DNA of 64,000 nucleotides from Conchiformibius sp. (GCA_029984035.1 JASBYJ010000010.1:10778-74777), one strand, 5' to 3'. Counted from the stretch's first letter, positions 46,701 through 55,446 are shown. Notes: a model not told the origin generated them from the sequence alone. Numbers and translations are program-made.

Positions 46701-47559
46701 CTTTTTTGCCGCCCGCATTCATAGCGACATTGCCGCCTATGCAAGAGGCGTCGGCGGAGGTCGGGTCAACCGCAAACACCAAGCCTGCCTGATGTGCCGT
46801 TTCCTCCACGCGCCGCGTTACCACGCCCGCGCCGCAACGGATAATCGGGTGCGTCCCTTCCAGTCCGGGCAGTTCCACCCATTCCGCGCCGTGATGACGG
46901 TCTAATTTTTCGGTATTAATTACTGCCGACATCGCATCCAAAGGCACGGCGCCGCCGGTGTACCCCGTGCCGCCGCCGCGCGGGATAATGGTTAAATCCA
47001 GCTCGATTAAGGCGCGGACCAGCGGCGCGATTTCGTCTTCAGAATCGGGATTGATGACGACAAACGGATATTCCACGCGCCAGTCGGTGGCATCGGTAAC
47101 GTGGCTTACCCGTGCCAAGCCGTCAAACATAATATTGTGTTTTTTCGTGATTCTGCTCAGTCTCGCCAATACCTGTTCGCGCTTGAGTTTGGTTTGGGCG
47201 AAGCTGTTTTCAAAGCGGTTTACCGCCGCTTCGGCTGCCTGAACCAGCTTCAACACATCGGCATTGTCATCGCGGCGTTTATGGATTTCGTTGAGGCGGT
47301 GGCGCATTTCGCGCACCAACGCGGCACGGCGTTTGGGATGCTCGAGCAGGTCGTCCACCAAATACGGATTGCGCACTACCGCCCAAATGTCGCCCAATAC
47401 TTCAAACAACATCCGTGCCGAACGCCCTGTTCTGCGCTGTCCGCGCAAATACTCCAGAATCTGCCAAGCCTCGCCGCCCAGCAGGCGGGAAACGATTTCT
47501 CTGTCGGAATAAGAAGTATAGTTGTAGGGAATTTCGCGGATGCGTTCGGCGTTGGTCAT
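43729..47559 (-). CDS. DUF3683 FAD-linked / Fe-S dehydrogenase (D-lactate dehydrogenase-like)
   Basis: A 1276-aa oxidoreductase. Order: N-terminal DUF3683 domain (about 1-150); FAD-binding domain with TIIPRGGGTGYTGG and the C-terminal flavin-oxidase cap, including LHMHAGDGNVHTN; two 4Fe-4S sites CLRCGKCKSVC and CTVCHRCVKPCP; cysteine-rich CCG domains with FPGCGSERLF, LCCGYPQNAGG and RCCGESGMF. This resembles GlcD and LldE-type parts fused in one chain, so oxidation of a 2-hydroxy acid feeding the quinone pool is likely. The start at 47559 follows GGAA. Confidence 0.9.
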   Translation of the reverse strand: MTNAERIREIPYNYTSYSDREIVSRLLGGEAWQILEYLRGQRRTGRSARMLFEVLGDIWAVVRNPYLVDDLLEHPKRRAALVREMRHRLNEIHKRRDDNADVLKLVQAAEAAVNRFENSFAQTKLKREQVLARLSRITKKHNIMFDGLARVSHVTDATDWRVEYPFVVINPDSEDEIAPLVRALIELDLTIIPRGGGTGYTGGAVPLDAMSAVINTEKLDRHHGAEWVELPGLEGTHPIIRCGAGVVTRRVEETAHQAGLVFAVDPTSADASCIGGNVAMNAGGKKAVLWGTALDNLAWWKMVNPQGEWLLIERVRHNFGKIHDEETAVFDIHTLQDDGRTIKKTERLKIAGHTFRKTGLGKDVTDKFLSGLPGVQKEGTDGIITSAAFVLHTMPKHTRTVCLEFFGTVAKATPSIVEIRDFMLAHQSVRLAGLEHLDWRYVRAVGYATKAAGKGRPKMVLLADIVSDDEQAVNAAAEHIVNLARARDGEGFIAVSPEARKTFWLDRSRTAAIAKHTNAFKINEDVVIPLERLGEYSDGIERINIELSIQNKLKLCHALRDYLSGSLPVEQMGTDLPACELLGDRAKHALAHVEQVRERWQWLLDNMDKPLADYQARYGANAFAAPEAKAEESCFTAFRDFRLRVSVKEGVMKPLAEIFSGKADTKIMAGLGKIHAQTVRGRVFVALHMHAGDGNVHTNIPVNSDDYQMLQTAHQAVARIMQLARSLNGVISGEHGIGITKLEFLSDEEMQPFWDYKAKIDPNGRFNRHKLMKGSDLRNAYTPSFELLGFESLIMEQSALGHITHAVKDCLRCGKCKSVCSTHVPRANLLYSPRNKILGVGLLAEAFLYEEQTRRGVSLKHFDELSHIGDHCTVCHRCVKPCPVNIDFGDVSIDIRHFLKKSGKSQAFNPIVAAGSALLSVKEPIAVNLLRKGIVDLGYRAQVFGYEMGKRFHIGAGRQKRAPKATTQKAAIREQVVHFINRPLPRNIPIRTARAWLDIEDNKTIPIIRNPALNEEDTEAVFYFPGCGSERLFSQVGLATQAMLYHIGVQTVLPPGYLCCGYPQNAGGDKEKATQMVTENRVLFHRMANTLNYLDIKTVVVSCGTCYDALAEYRFEDIFPNCRIIDIHEFLLEKGIKLDGIQGQQYLYHNPCHTPIKSMDGAKLAGALIGQNVPLSDRCCGESGMFAVKRPDIATQVKFRKQEEIEKNLAQLPQRGNVKMLTSCPACLQGLSRYSDDNNLPADYIVVEMAKHILGENWQQTFIRAAQTGGIEKVLL

Positions 47560-47890
47560 GATGGTTCCGTAAATGATGGGTTCGGCATCGGCTCTGGCGG
47601 CTGCCTGAAAACAAAGTGTCCGGCTTCGGCCTGTTTGCCCGACAGCTTCGATATGCTCGAACCGCATGGGGTTGTATTGTAGTTGTGAATGAAAATACGG
47701 CTGTAATCCGTCCGATGGGTTTCACGGGAAATCCGGTTAAAACCTGCCGTGTTTTCCCAAAAGGCTGCCTGAAGAGCGTGAAACCGGTTTTCCAAACTGA
47801 GCAATCTGTTTATCACGGTTTATTTTAATCTATATTGATTTGATAACGCTGCATTTTTGCCTGAAAAATATTTGTTTTCGCGGCTAAAAC
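47560..47890. other. Intergenic stretch upstream of the DUF3683 gene
   Basis: No gene seen. Uptake sequences near 47600 and 47762. Confidence 0.5.
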
Positions 47891-47925
47891 GTTTCAGGCA
47901 GCCTTTTTCGGGCTGCCTGAAACAA
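47891..47925. terminator. Uptake-sequence hairpin after cysE
   Basis: TTTCAGGCAGCC and GGCTGCCTGAAAC are separated by nine bases rich in T. It lies about 95 bases past the cysE stop; the arms could terminate either strand. Confidence 0.55.
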
Positions 47926-48020
47926 AACGGCTGTGCACATGTCAAGCCGAGCCGTAGCCGTAATAAGCGCAGCGGCTTGGCTGTCGGCATATTGTGCGCC
48001 CAAGCTGCCGGTAAAACGGA

Positions 48021-48806
48021 TTAAACAAATTCGCAATGGTTCAGCGATTGGTCCATATCGGCGGAAGGCGTATTTTTCGACAGGCCCACTGCTTTGGCAG
48101 GCACGCCGACCACCGTGGTTTGTGCTTCCACATCGCGTACCACTACGCTGCCCGCGCCGATTTTGGCGCAATCGCCGATGCGGATATTCCCCAGCACCGA
48201 AGCGTTTGCGCCAATCATCACGCCGTTGCCGACTTTGGGATGGCGGTCGCCGCTTTCTTTGCCCGAGCCGCCGAGTGTTACGCCGTGCAACAGGGAAATA
48301 TCGTTGCCCAATACGGCGGTTTCGCCAATCACAATACCTGTGCCGTGGTCAAACATAATGCCGCGTCCGAAACGTGCGCCCGGGTGGATGTCCACGCCGA
48401 ATACTTCCGAAGCGCGGTTTTGCAGGAAATATGCCAATGTTTTGCGGTTTTGCAGCCACAAGGCATGATTGATGCGGTGCGCCTGAATGGCATGAAACCC
48501 TTTGAAATAGAGCAGCGGCAGCGAATATTGGTCGCAGGCGGGGTCGCGTTCGTAGCAGGCGGTGATGTCGGCTTCTACGGCGGCGACAATATCGGGATAG
48601 CTTTCCAAAATATCGGTGAAGACTTCGTTTAATACCCGTGCATCCATGGCGCTGCAAGCCAGTTTGCCCGATAAATGGAAGGCGAGGACTTGCGCTAACG
48701 AGCGGTGCCGCAATACGGTGAGATGGAGGAAGCTGGCCAGCATAGGTTCGTCTGCGGCGGAAGCGGCGGCTTCGTTGCGGATGGTTTGCCAAAGGGTTCG
48801 GGACAT
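48021..48806 (-). CDS. cysE: Serine O-acetyltransferase
   Basis: First committed step of cysteine synthesis: serine plus acetyl-CoA gives O-acetylserine. It is 261 aa. The N-terminal helical domain (FTDILESYPDIVAAVEADI) is followed by a left-handed beta-helix of hexapeptide repeats, with the active-site stretch DIHPGARFGRGIMFDHGTGIVIGE and GVTLGGSGKESGDRHPK. The C-terminal tail, which binds cysteine synthase and ends in Ile in many species, ends in Val here. Confidence 0.96.
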   Translation of the reverse strand: MSRTLWQTIRNEAAASAADEPMLASFLHLTVLRHRSLAQVLAFHLSGKLACSAMDARVLNEVFTDILESYPDIVAAVEADITACYERDPACDQYSLPLLYFKGFHAIQAHRINHALWLQNRKTLAYFLQNRASEVFGVDIHPGARFGRGIMFDHGTGIVIGETAVLGNDISLLHGVTLGGSGKESGDRHPKVGNGVMIGANASVLGNIRIGDCAKIGAGSVVVRDVEAQTTVVGVPAKAVGLSKNTPSADMDQSLNHCEFV

Positions 48807-49200
48807 GGTGTTTCCTGACGAAAAGTGTGTTCGGGCTGCCTGAAAAGCAGCGGAAGGTGGTAAAAATGTATCGGTTGATGTATGCGCCTGACGGTTTGGC
48901 GGTTTTGAGAGCAGGCGGCATTGGGTCGAATCTTGTGTTTATGGCTGTGTTTGCCGTATCGCGCGGCGGTCGGTATGAAGCCGGTTGCAGTATGAAGTGC
49001 ATACGGCTGTTCCGTATCAATCAGTGCCGCTCAAACTCCAACTTCGCTCAAAGCGGCACATACAATTTTCAGGCAGCCTGAAGGTAAAGGTAGGGATGTT
49101 TGCAGGCTGCCTGAAAGCTTGGGATAAACGGGTTTGATGCTGCTTTCCGGTTTCAGGCAGCCATCACTTCGGATAAGCGTGTTTCATGCCGCGCTCGCGG
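48807..49200. other. Intergenic stretch upstream of cysE with uptake sequences
   Basis: Four uptake-sequence copies (near 48833, 49069, 49103 and 49153); no credible gene. Confidence 0.5.
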
Positions 49201-49366
49201 GTATCGGGCTGCCTGAAAGGTTGTATGGTATCAATAATTTGTTGCAACTGTAACCAAGCATACGGGATATCGGGCAGACTGAAATTTGTGTGGCATCAAC
49301 CAAATCTGCATCGCAAGGCGAAGCTAAAAGATTTCAGGCAGCCTGAAACGGAGTATGCCGTTAGCA
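49201..49366 (+). repeat. 166-bp direct repeat, copy 1
   Basis: Aligns without gaps with 49825-49990; I count about seven mismatches by eye. It contains three uptake sequences, one altered (GGGCAGACTGAA) where copy 2 is intact. Together the copies bracket the VirB5 relic. Confidence 0.9.
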
Positions 49367-49405
49367 GTAGTACCAATATCAGTGAAAATTATCTTTCATC
49401 CTTAT

Positions 49406-49432
49406 AGAGCCGAAACATGCTCGGCTCTAAAT
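49406..49432. terminator. Hairpin after the VirB5 relic
   Basis: AGAGCCGA and TCGGCTCT form an 8-bp stem around a 7-base loop, about ten bases past the relic's natural stop. It contains no uptake sequence, unlike most terminators here. Confidence 0.6.
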
Positions 49433-49441
49433 TAAAAAGTT

Positions 49442-49871
49442 TTATTTCTTATCTTCTTCCTTCTCGAAAGAAAATTTATTGTCATAATTCTTAGCTGCCT
49501 CTGCTAGTTTGCGCTCTCTGTGTCGCAAGCATTTTCTGATTTACTTCATCCATCATTTGAAACATTTGCAAACGTGTAGCTTCATTTTGGATTTTGGCTT
49601 GTCCGCTATTAATTCGGGCAGTCAATTCAGCCATTGCTTTGGGGGCTTGAGTTTGATTGATTTCTTTCATCAAGCCCTCGATTTGGTCTAATCGTTTAGT
49701 AGCCGCATCAAATGCTTTCTGTAAGAAAAATTTAGTCTGTGCAACTTGTACAGCTTGCGCTTCACAGGCTTCTTTCGATTTCACATTGGTAATCTTTTTG
49801 CATCTATCTGACAAATTAGCTGCGGTATCGGGCTGCCTGAAAGCTTGTATGGTATCAGTAATTTGTTGCAA
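49442..49871 (-). pseudogene. VirB5-like type IV secretion protein, truncated and frameshifted
   Basis: The readable frame (49491-49871) has the C-terminal half of a VirB5/TraC minor pilus protein: SDRCKKITNVKSKEACEAQA, then a helical stretch with FLQKAFDAATKRLDQIEGLMKEIN and LTARINSGQAKIQNEATRLQ. Near 49505, in a short AGAGAG run, a one-base shift brings in the natural end RERKLAEAAKNYDNKFSFE...KK and stop at 49442. The first residues are encoded by repeat copy 2, so the true N-terminal half, including any signal peptide, is gone. Confidence 0.78.
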
Positions 49872-49990
49872 CTGTAACCAAGCATACGGGATATCGGGCA
49901 GCCTGAAATTTGTGTGGCATTAACCAAATCTGCATCGCAAGGCGAGACTAAAAGATTTCAGGCAGCCTGAAACGGAGTATGCCGTTGGCA
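49825..49990 (+). repeat. 166-bp direct repeat, copy 2
   Basis: Partner of 49201-49366. Its left edge cuts into the VirB5 relic, so it marks the junction where that fragment lost its 5' part. Confidence 0.9.
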
Positions 49991-50210
49991 AACCTGCGGC
50001 AAATACGGGTCTGCGGGCAAATACGAAACAGAATGCGCCGTTAATCAAGCCGACCGAATTGAGCCGTTGGCGCGGAATTTCAGGTTGTCTGAAAAAGGTG
50101 TGCCGCCAATGCAAGCCGACCGTTACGGCAACCGTGTATCGGTATCGGCTGCCTGAAAAGGTTGGCTGTGTCAAACCGTTGCATCGGCAGGTATGGTTAC
50201 AGAACGGGAT

Positions 50211-50957
50211 TTACGGCATCAACATGCCGCCGTTGACGTGCAGGGTTTGTCCCGTAATGTAGCGCGCTTGGTCGGACGCGAGAAACAGCACGGCATCGGC
50301 GATGTCCTGCGGCTCGCCGAAACGGCCCAGTGAGGTTTGCGCTTCAAACATTTTGCGGGTGTCTTCGGGCAGGGCGCGGGTCATGTCGGTATCGATGAAA
50401 CCGGGTGCCACGCAGTTTACGGTAATGCCGCGGCTGCCTGCTTCGCGCGCCAAAGATTTGGAAAAACCCTGCAGTGCGGCTTTGGCGGCAGAATAGTTGC
50501 ACTGCCCCGCGTTGCCCATAGTGCCGACTACCGATGTGATGGTGATGATGCGGCCGCTGCGCTGTTTCATCATGCCGCGCAACACTGCTTTGGACGCGCG
50601 GAAGACGGATTTCAGATTAACGTCCATCACTGCATCCCAGTCTTCGTCTTTCATACGCATCAACAGGTTGTCGCGCGTGATGCCTGCGTTGTTTACTAAA
50701 ATGTCGATTTTGCCGTATTGTTTTTCCACATCGGCAATCAGGTTTTCCACCGATTGCGCTTCGCCGATGTTCAATACGCGCCCTGCGCCTTGGTATTGGG
50801 CCAGACGTTGGCCGATGGCGGTTGCACCGCTTTCGGAAGTGGCGGTGCCGATAACGGCGGCCCCCGCTTGGGCCAATGTGTCGGCAATCGCTGCGCCGAT
50901 GCCGCGCGATGCGCCGGTTATCAAGGCGGTTTTGCCGTTCAGATTTTGTGTGTTCAT
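50211..50957 (-). CDS. fabG: 3-oxoacyl-[acyl-carrier-protein] reductase
   Basis: NADPH-dependent reduction of 3-oxoacyl-ACP in fatty-acid elongation. It is a 248-aa short-chain dehydrogenase: cofactor loop TGASRGIG (about 15-22), LVNNAGITRDNLLMRM, catalytic Ser in ITSVVG, and YSAAKAAL supplying Tyr and Lys. It ends at the usual GGMLMP. It lies 177 bases downstream of fabD on the same strand; uptake sequences fill the gap. Confidence 0.97.
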   Translation of the reverse strand: MNTQNLNGKTALITGASRGIGAAIADTLAQAGAAVIGTATSESGATAIGQRLAQYQGAGRVLNIGEAQSVENLIADVEKQYGKIDILVNNAGITRDNLLMRMKDEDWDAVMDVNLKSVFRASKAVLRGMMKQRSGRIITITSVVGTMGNAGQCNYSAAKAALQGFSKSLAREAGSRGITVNCVAPGFIDTDMTRALPEDTRKMFEAQTSLGRFGEPQDIADAVLFLASDQARYITGQTLHVNGGMLMP

Positions 50958-51134
50958 CGTTGTTTCCTTGTTTTCCTGCCTCGGATGCGGTCTGTCGAGT
51001 CGCGGCGGCAGATTGAGAATAGGCTATCGGGATTTCAGGCAGCCCGGCCTAACGTGCAGCAGCGTGTTTCAGGCTGCCTGAAAGCGGTTAAGCGTTCTGT
51101 CTTGGCGGTAGGCTGCGGTCGGAAGTGCTGCGCT

Positions 51135-52061
51135 TTAATGGCTGCCGATAAACGCTGCAACCGCTTCTGCGGAAGTCAGTGCAGAGCAAACGGCGGCTTT
51201 GTCTATGCGTTTGGCCAAGCCTGCCAATACTTTGCCGGGACCGCATTCGGCAGATTCGGTAATGCCTTCGCGTACGAGCAATTGCACGGTTTCCGTCCAG
51301 CGGACGGGGCTGTAGAGCTGGCGTACCAATGCGTCTTTGATGAGGTCGGGATTGTTGTATGCGGCAACATCGGCGTTGTGCAACACGCGGATTTCAGGCT
51401 GCCTGAAAGTGATGTTTTGCAGCGCTTGCGCCAGTTTTTCGGCGGCGGGTTTCATTAAGCGGCAATGCGAAGGTACGGATACGGGCAGCGGCAGGGCGCG
51501 TTTGGCTCCGGCTTCTTTGGCTGCGGTCATGGCACGTTCTACCGCTGCGGTGTTGCCGGCAATCACGACCTGTCCGGGCGAATTGAGATTGACTGCTTCG
51601 CACACTTCGCCTTGTTCGGCATCGGCGCAGATTTGGCGGACCGTTTCGTCTTCCAAGCCCAATACCGCCGCCATCGCGCCCACGCCTTGCGGAACGGCAG
51701 ACTGCATCAGCTCGGCACGCAGGCGCACCAGTTTCACTGCATCGGTAAAGTTCAGGCTGCCTGAAGCCACCAATGCGCTGTATTCGCCTAAGCTGTGTCC
51801 TGCCACTACGGCGGGTGTTTTGCCTCCTGACGCCAAGTAAGCGCGGTAGGTAGCGACGCCGGCCGCCAGCATCAGCGGCTGGGTGTTGACGGTTTGTCCG
51901 ATGATTTCGGTGTCATCGCCGTTCATCATCGCCCATAAATCCTGATTGAGTGCGGCAGAGGCTTCGTCAAAAGTGTCGTGGACAACGGCAACGCCGTCAA
52001 AACCGTTCATCATGTTCAGGCTTTGCGAACCTTGTCCGGGGAAAAAAAAGGCAAAAGACAT
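51135..52061 (-). CDS. fabD: Malonyl CoA-acyl carrier protein transacylase
   Basis: Transfers malonyl from CoA to ACP, feeding fatty-acid synthesis. It is 308 aa with MSFAFFFPGQGSQS at the start, nucleophile Ser in GHSLGEYSAL (about residue 92) and catalytic His in SVPSHCRLM. Together with the downstream fabG it represents part of the usual fab cluster; plsX, fabH and acpP are not in the window. An uptake sequence is embedded as FRQPE near 51400. Confidence 0.97.
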   Translation of the reverse strand: MSFAFFFPGQGSQSLNMMNGFDGVAVVHDTFDEASAALNQDLWAMMNGDDTEIIGQTVNTQPLMLAAGVATYRAYLASGGKTPAVVAGHSLGEYSALVASGSLNFTDAVKLVRLRAELMQSAVPQGVGAMAAVLGLEDETVRQICADAEQGEVCEAVNLNSPGQVVIAGNTAAVERAMTAAKEAGAKRALPLPVSVPSHCRLMKPAAEKLAQALQNITFRQPEIRVLHNADVAAYNNPDLIKDALVRQLYSPVRWTETVQLLVREGITESAECGPGKVLAGLAKRIDKAAVCSALTSAEAVAAFIGSH

Positions 52062-52345
52062 GGCGGGTTCCTGTGTGTAAAAACCGTGAAGTCTGCATTA
52101 TAGCTTCAGGGGGCGCTTTCAGGCAGCTTTTTCCCGAAATCCAATCGGGCGGCTTGCCCAAATGAATTTCGGCAGAAACAAAAATAACTATGCCGCACGG
52201 ATATCTGTGATGTGTCGGTCTGTACGATATCGATGTTGATTAACCGACAGCCAGTCCGTGCGGCTGTTTATCGTATCTGGGATAGGCCTTTCCTGCCGTA
52301 CTGGATAAATCGCCCTGTCGCTCAAACGTCTGCCGTGACGGGTGT
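52062..52345. other. Intergenic stretch between divergent fabD and the lysozyme-inhibitor gene
   Basis: No gene seen; it should contain the fabD promoter on the minus strand. Confidence 0.5.
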
Positions 52346-52376
52346 TTGCAAAATCCGTATCTGCCTATGCTACAAT
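52346..52376 (+). promoter_or_regulatory. Extended -10 promoter of the lysozyme-inhibitor-like gene
   Basis: TGCTACAAT gives an extended -10 (TACAAT at 52371-52376); TTGCAA lies 19 bases upstream at 52346-52351. The start codon follows about 33 bases later. Confidence 0.6.
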
Positions 52377-52408
52377 TGCCGTTTTACATTGTTTTTGAAA
52401 GGTAAATG

Positions 52409-52792
52409 ATGAATATTGTCGCCAAAACCCTGCCATTGGCTTTAACCTTGCTGACGGCCGGTTGCCTAAGCATCGATTTGACCGGAGTCGAAATCGGCGG
52501 CCTGCCCCCGAAAGACCCCAATGCCAAATACGGTTATTTCAATTGCGACAACGGCTACCGTGCTTCCGTGAAATACCGCAGCCCCGACCGTATCAGCCTG
52601 CATTTCAACAACGGAAAAGACAATTTCATCGATTTCGCCGACCGCAAACCTTCCGCTTCGGGAACGCTGTATGCCAATGCGGCCAACACCTTGCGCTGGC
52701 ATGAGAATCAAAACGGCGGCGTGCTGACTTATCCGGCAAGCGATTACCGTACCAGCCGCAAACTGTTGGATACGGTTTGCCGTCCGCGTTAA
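52409..52792 (+). CDS. MliC-type lysozyme-inhibitor lipoprotein
   Basis: A 127-aa outer-envelope lipoprotein: lipobox LLTAGC (Cys19), then a domain resembling the membrane-bound C-type lysozyme inhibitor family. Matching features are YGYFNCDNGYRASVKY, the conserved SASGTLYANAANTLRWHENQNGGVL core and a final Cys (DTVC) to pair with the first. Neisserial adhesin-complex protein belongs to the same fold and inhibits human lysozyme. Two ATG codons are adjacent; the second (52409) has better spacing to AAAGG. Confidence 0.78.
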   Translation: MNIVAKTLPLALTLLTAGCLSIDLTGVEIGGLPPKDPNAKYGYFNCDNGYRASVKYRSPDRISLHFNNGKDNFIDFADRKPSASGTLYANAANTLRWHENQNGGVLTYPASDYRTSRKLLDTVCRPR

Positions 52793-52871
52793 AAAGCAGC
52801 TGATGCAGAGCCGTATCGGTACTTTTACGGACGAGCCGTGTCGAAAATGCAGGAATCAGGCCGCATGATAT

Positions 52872-53078
52872 TGCAAATTTCTGTTGGTAGCTGATATGTA
52901 AGTAAAAAATCAAAATATGGCAAGCCCTTAAACGTTCATCATGTTTAGGGGCTTTTTTCATGAGTGTCGCTATTCCGATTCTTTTAAAAATAATTTGTCG
53001 AAGCATCGCTAAGCTTGTCTGCATATTTTTTGCTTAAGATTTTATCTTTCAAGCATCTTTTTGATAATGAAGCACTTT
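52872..53078 (+). repeat. Copy 2 of the ~200-bp dispersed intergenic repeat
   Basis: Counterpart of 5339-5540. In this copy the middle forms a good hairpin with T-run (AAGCCCTTAAAC, ATC loop, GTTTAGGGGCTTTTTT) at about 52922-52957, which could act as a terminator; the other copy has the same element in weaker form. Confidence 0.65.
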
Positions 53079-53260
53079 GGCCTTGATGTGAATTCAAAGA
53101 AACGCCGGTTAGTTGAATCCGGCGTTTGAAGGATTTTCAGGCAGCCTGATTATTGGTGGACAAATTGCCGTTTCAGGCAGCCTGAAGGGGAGCCGCCATA
53201 CCGTTTTGTCGGCGATAGCGGTACAATGCCTGCCGATACTGTCGAATTTCAATCGAAGCT

Positions 53261-53983
53261 ATGAATACTGTTGCGCAAAATATTCGGATAATCCGTCAGC
53301 GTATGTTGCAAGCCTGCCTGAAAGCGGGGCGGGACCCGCAGGAAGTGAAATTGTTGCTTGCGACCAAAACCGTTTCCGCCGAACGTATTAAAGAGGCATT
53401 TGCCTGCGGAGAGATTCTGATTGCAGAAAATAAGGTGCAGGAATTAAAGGAAAAATATCCGGCCTTGCGCGACATTCGGCATTGCAGCCATTTTATCGGT
53501 CATCTGCAAAGCAATAAGGTGAAAGACATTGTCCGTTGCGGCGTAGAGTGTGTGCAATCGCTGGACAGTTTGCATCTTGCCGAAAAACTGCATCAGCGTT
53601 TGCAGGAAGAAGGCAAAACTTTGGAGGTGTTGATTCAGGTGAACACGTCGGGTGAAAACAGCAAATTCGGTGTTGCTCCCGAACGGGCTTTGGAACTGAT
53701 ATACCAAGTTTCAAAGCTGGATACGCTGAAAGTGAACGGTTTGATGACTATCGGGGCGTTGAGCGAAGATGAAGAAACAGTGCGTTCCTGTTTTCGTTTG
53801 CTGAAACAAATCGGTTTTCAGGCAGCCTCTGCCGCTATTGCCAATGTGCGGATGCGTGAATTTTCTATGGGAATGAGCGGGGATTTGGAATGGGCGATTG
53901 AGGAGGGGGCAACCATTATTCGTGTGGGTTCGGCCGTTTTCGGCAAGCGTTCTGCGCCGCTACCGGTGGATGCGGCGCGATAG
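53261..53983 (+). CDS. YggS-family PLP homeostasis protein
   Basis: A 240-aa PLP-binding barrel protein of the YggS/PROSC family, which buffers pyridoxal phosphate and affects amino-acid pools. The PLP lysine is in LLLATKTVSAERI, followed by IAENKVQELKEKY, HFIGHLQSNKVK, IQVNTSGENSKFGV, LMTIGAL and FSMGMSGDLEWAIEEG, all family blocks. In many bacteria it sits by pilus or proC genes; here it is alone. Confidence 0.94.
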   Translation: MNTVAQNIRIIRQRMLQACLKAGRDPQEVKLLLATKTVSAERIKEAFACGEILIAENKVQELKEKYPALRDIRHCSHFIGHLQSNKVKDIVRCGVECVQSLDSLHLAEKLHQRLQEEGKTLEVLIQVNTSGENSKFGVAPERALELIYQVSKLDTLKVNGLMTIGALSEDEETVRSCFRLLKQIGFQAASAAIANVRMREFSMGMSGDLEWAIEEGATIIRVGSAVFGKRSAPLPVDAAR

Positions 53984-54106
53984 AATGGGGTTTGTCATTA
54001 TTGTCATTAATGGATTATGTTTGACGGGGCGGTCGGCGCGTGTTTTGAATCGAATAAGGAAGCATAAAGGCTGCATACCGTTTTGAAGTTGTCAGAAACT
54101 GAGACC

Positions 54107-54155
54107 AAAAACTGCCGTTTTGCGGATAACTATCCGAAGCAAAACGGCAGTTTTA
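54107..54155. terminator. Long hairpin between convergent yggS-type gene and psd
   Basis: AAAACTGCCGTTTTGC and GCAAAACGGCAGTTTTA form a ~15-bp stem around a 15-base loop, with A and T runs at both ends. Confidence 0.8.
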
Positions 54156-54226
54156 CGAGTAGGTTTTACCGGCGGTTTCTGCGTGAAAAGCAGGGATAAC
54201 CGTGTGGAAGGCAGACGGTAAAGCCC

Positions 54227-55120
54227 TTATCCGGCGGTACCCAACAGTTCGCCCATGCGGGTGACACAGCCTGCCTGCAAACGGGCGTCAAGTGTTATCG
54301 CATTGGCTTCAAACACGTTGATGACGGTAGAACCCAAACGGAATGCGCCCATTTCTTCGCCTTTTTCCAAGCGAATGGCACTCATGCCTTCGGCAGGATA
54401 ATCCCATACTTGAATATTTTGGCTGCGCGGCGGATTGATAACGCCTGCCCAAACGGTGCTCATACTTGCCGTTACGGTTGCGCCGACCAGAATTTGCACC
54501 ATAGTGCCAAAGGGAGTATCAAATACGCAAATCACCCGTTCGTTCCGTGAGAATAAGTTCGGAATATGTTCCGCTAAAAACGGGTTGACTGAAAACAGTT
54601 CACCCGGAACATATACCATTTTGCGTAGCGTACCGCTGCAAGGCATATGTACGCGGTGGTAATCACGCGGCGATAAATAAGTGGTCAAAAAGCTGCCGCC
54701 TGTCATTTTGGCGGTCAGTGCCTCGTCATCGGCCAGTAAATCGGACAAGCTGAAATAATGGCCTTTCGCCTGCAAGAGCAAGCCGTTTTGGATGATACCG
54801 CTTTCGCTGACTTTGCCGTCGGCAGGCAGGCATAGGGCATTGTCTCCATCAATAATCGGGCGTGCGTCATCTTTCAGGCGGCGGATAAAAAACTCGTTGA
54901 AAGAATCATAATCGGAAGGGTTGCCCTTGTCGGCTTCGTTCCAATTAATGCGGTAGCACTTAGCAAAAAGAGCAATCAGTGTATGGCTGAAGAAGCCCCA
55001 TTTGCGTTCTGCCAGCCAACCTGCGGCGCGGGTAATCAGAAATTGAGGCAAAAGATAATGAGCGGTGATTTTCAGACGCTGCAGGAAAGTCGGGCGGGAA
55101 TAAGATGTGTTCATGTTCAT
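54227..55120 (-). CDS. psd: Phosphatidylserine decarboxylase proenzyme
   Basis: Makes phosphatidylethanolamine at the inner membrane. The 297-aa proenzyme is cleaved within RLGSTVI (Gly-Ser), the Ser becoming the pyruvoyl group. Catalytic histidine regions are YLSPRDYHRVHMP and PADGKVSESG. The N-terminal FLQRLKITAHYLLPQFLITRAAGWLA helix fits the type I bacterial enzyme. AGGA precedes the ATG at 55120; a second ATG two codons on is possible. Confidence 0.96.
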   Translation of the reverse strand: MNMNTSYSRPTFLQRLKITAHYLLPQFLITRAAGWLAERKWGFFSHTLIALFAKCYRINWNEADKGNPSDYDSFNEFFIRRLKDDARPIIDGDNALCLPADGKVSESGIIQNGLLLQAKGHYFSLSDLLADDEALTAKMTGGSFLTTYLSPRDYHRVHMPCSGTLRKMVYVPGELFSVNPFLAEHIPNLFSRNERVICVFDTPFGTMVQILVGATVTASMSTVWAGVINPPRSQNIQVWDYPAEGMSAIRLEKGEEMGAFRLGSTVINVFEANAITLDARLQAGCVTRMGELLGTAG

Positions 55121-55318
55121 AGTGTGTCCTTAATGGGGAAGATGTTTGGGAAGCGGATATGTCCGATTATTTGATATTGCGCGTAACTATGCGGAGGTTG
55201 CCATAATTTTGGGAAGTTGTATTTATTTTATCATATCGGATTGATTTTTAATTTGATAATTCAGGTTTTTCAGTGTGGGCTGATAAGGTTTGATTATATG
55301 CTACCCATACAAAAAAGA

Positions 55319-55365
55319 GTTATTCAGGCAGCCTTGCCTGTTGGAACAAAGCTGCCTGAATAACC
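55319..55365. terminator. Hairpin after the Prx-Grx gene
   Basis: GTTATTCAGGCAGC and GCTGCCTGAATAAC are perfect 14-base arms around an 18-base loop. It sits about 80 bases past the Prx-Grx stop and upstream of psd. The remainder of 55121-55446 holds no gene. Confidence 0.65.
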
Positions 55366-55446
55366 CTCGGGTCATTCAGGGGGCAGGTTGGAAAAGGAGG
55401 AGAAAACCGACCCGCCCTAGGGGAAATAAAGCTGAATTATATCAAA

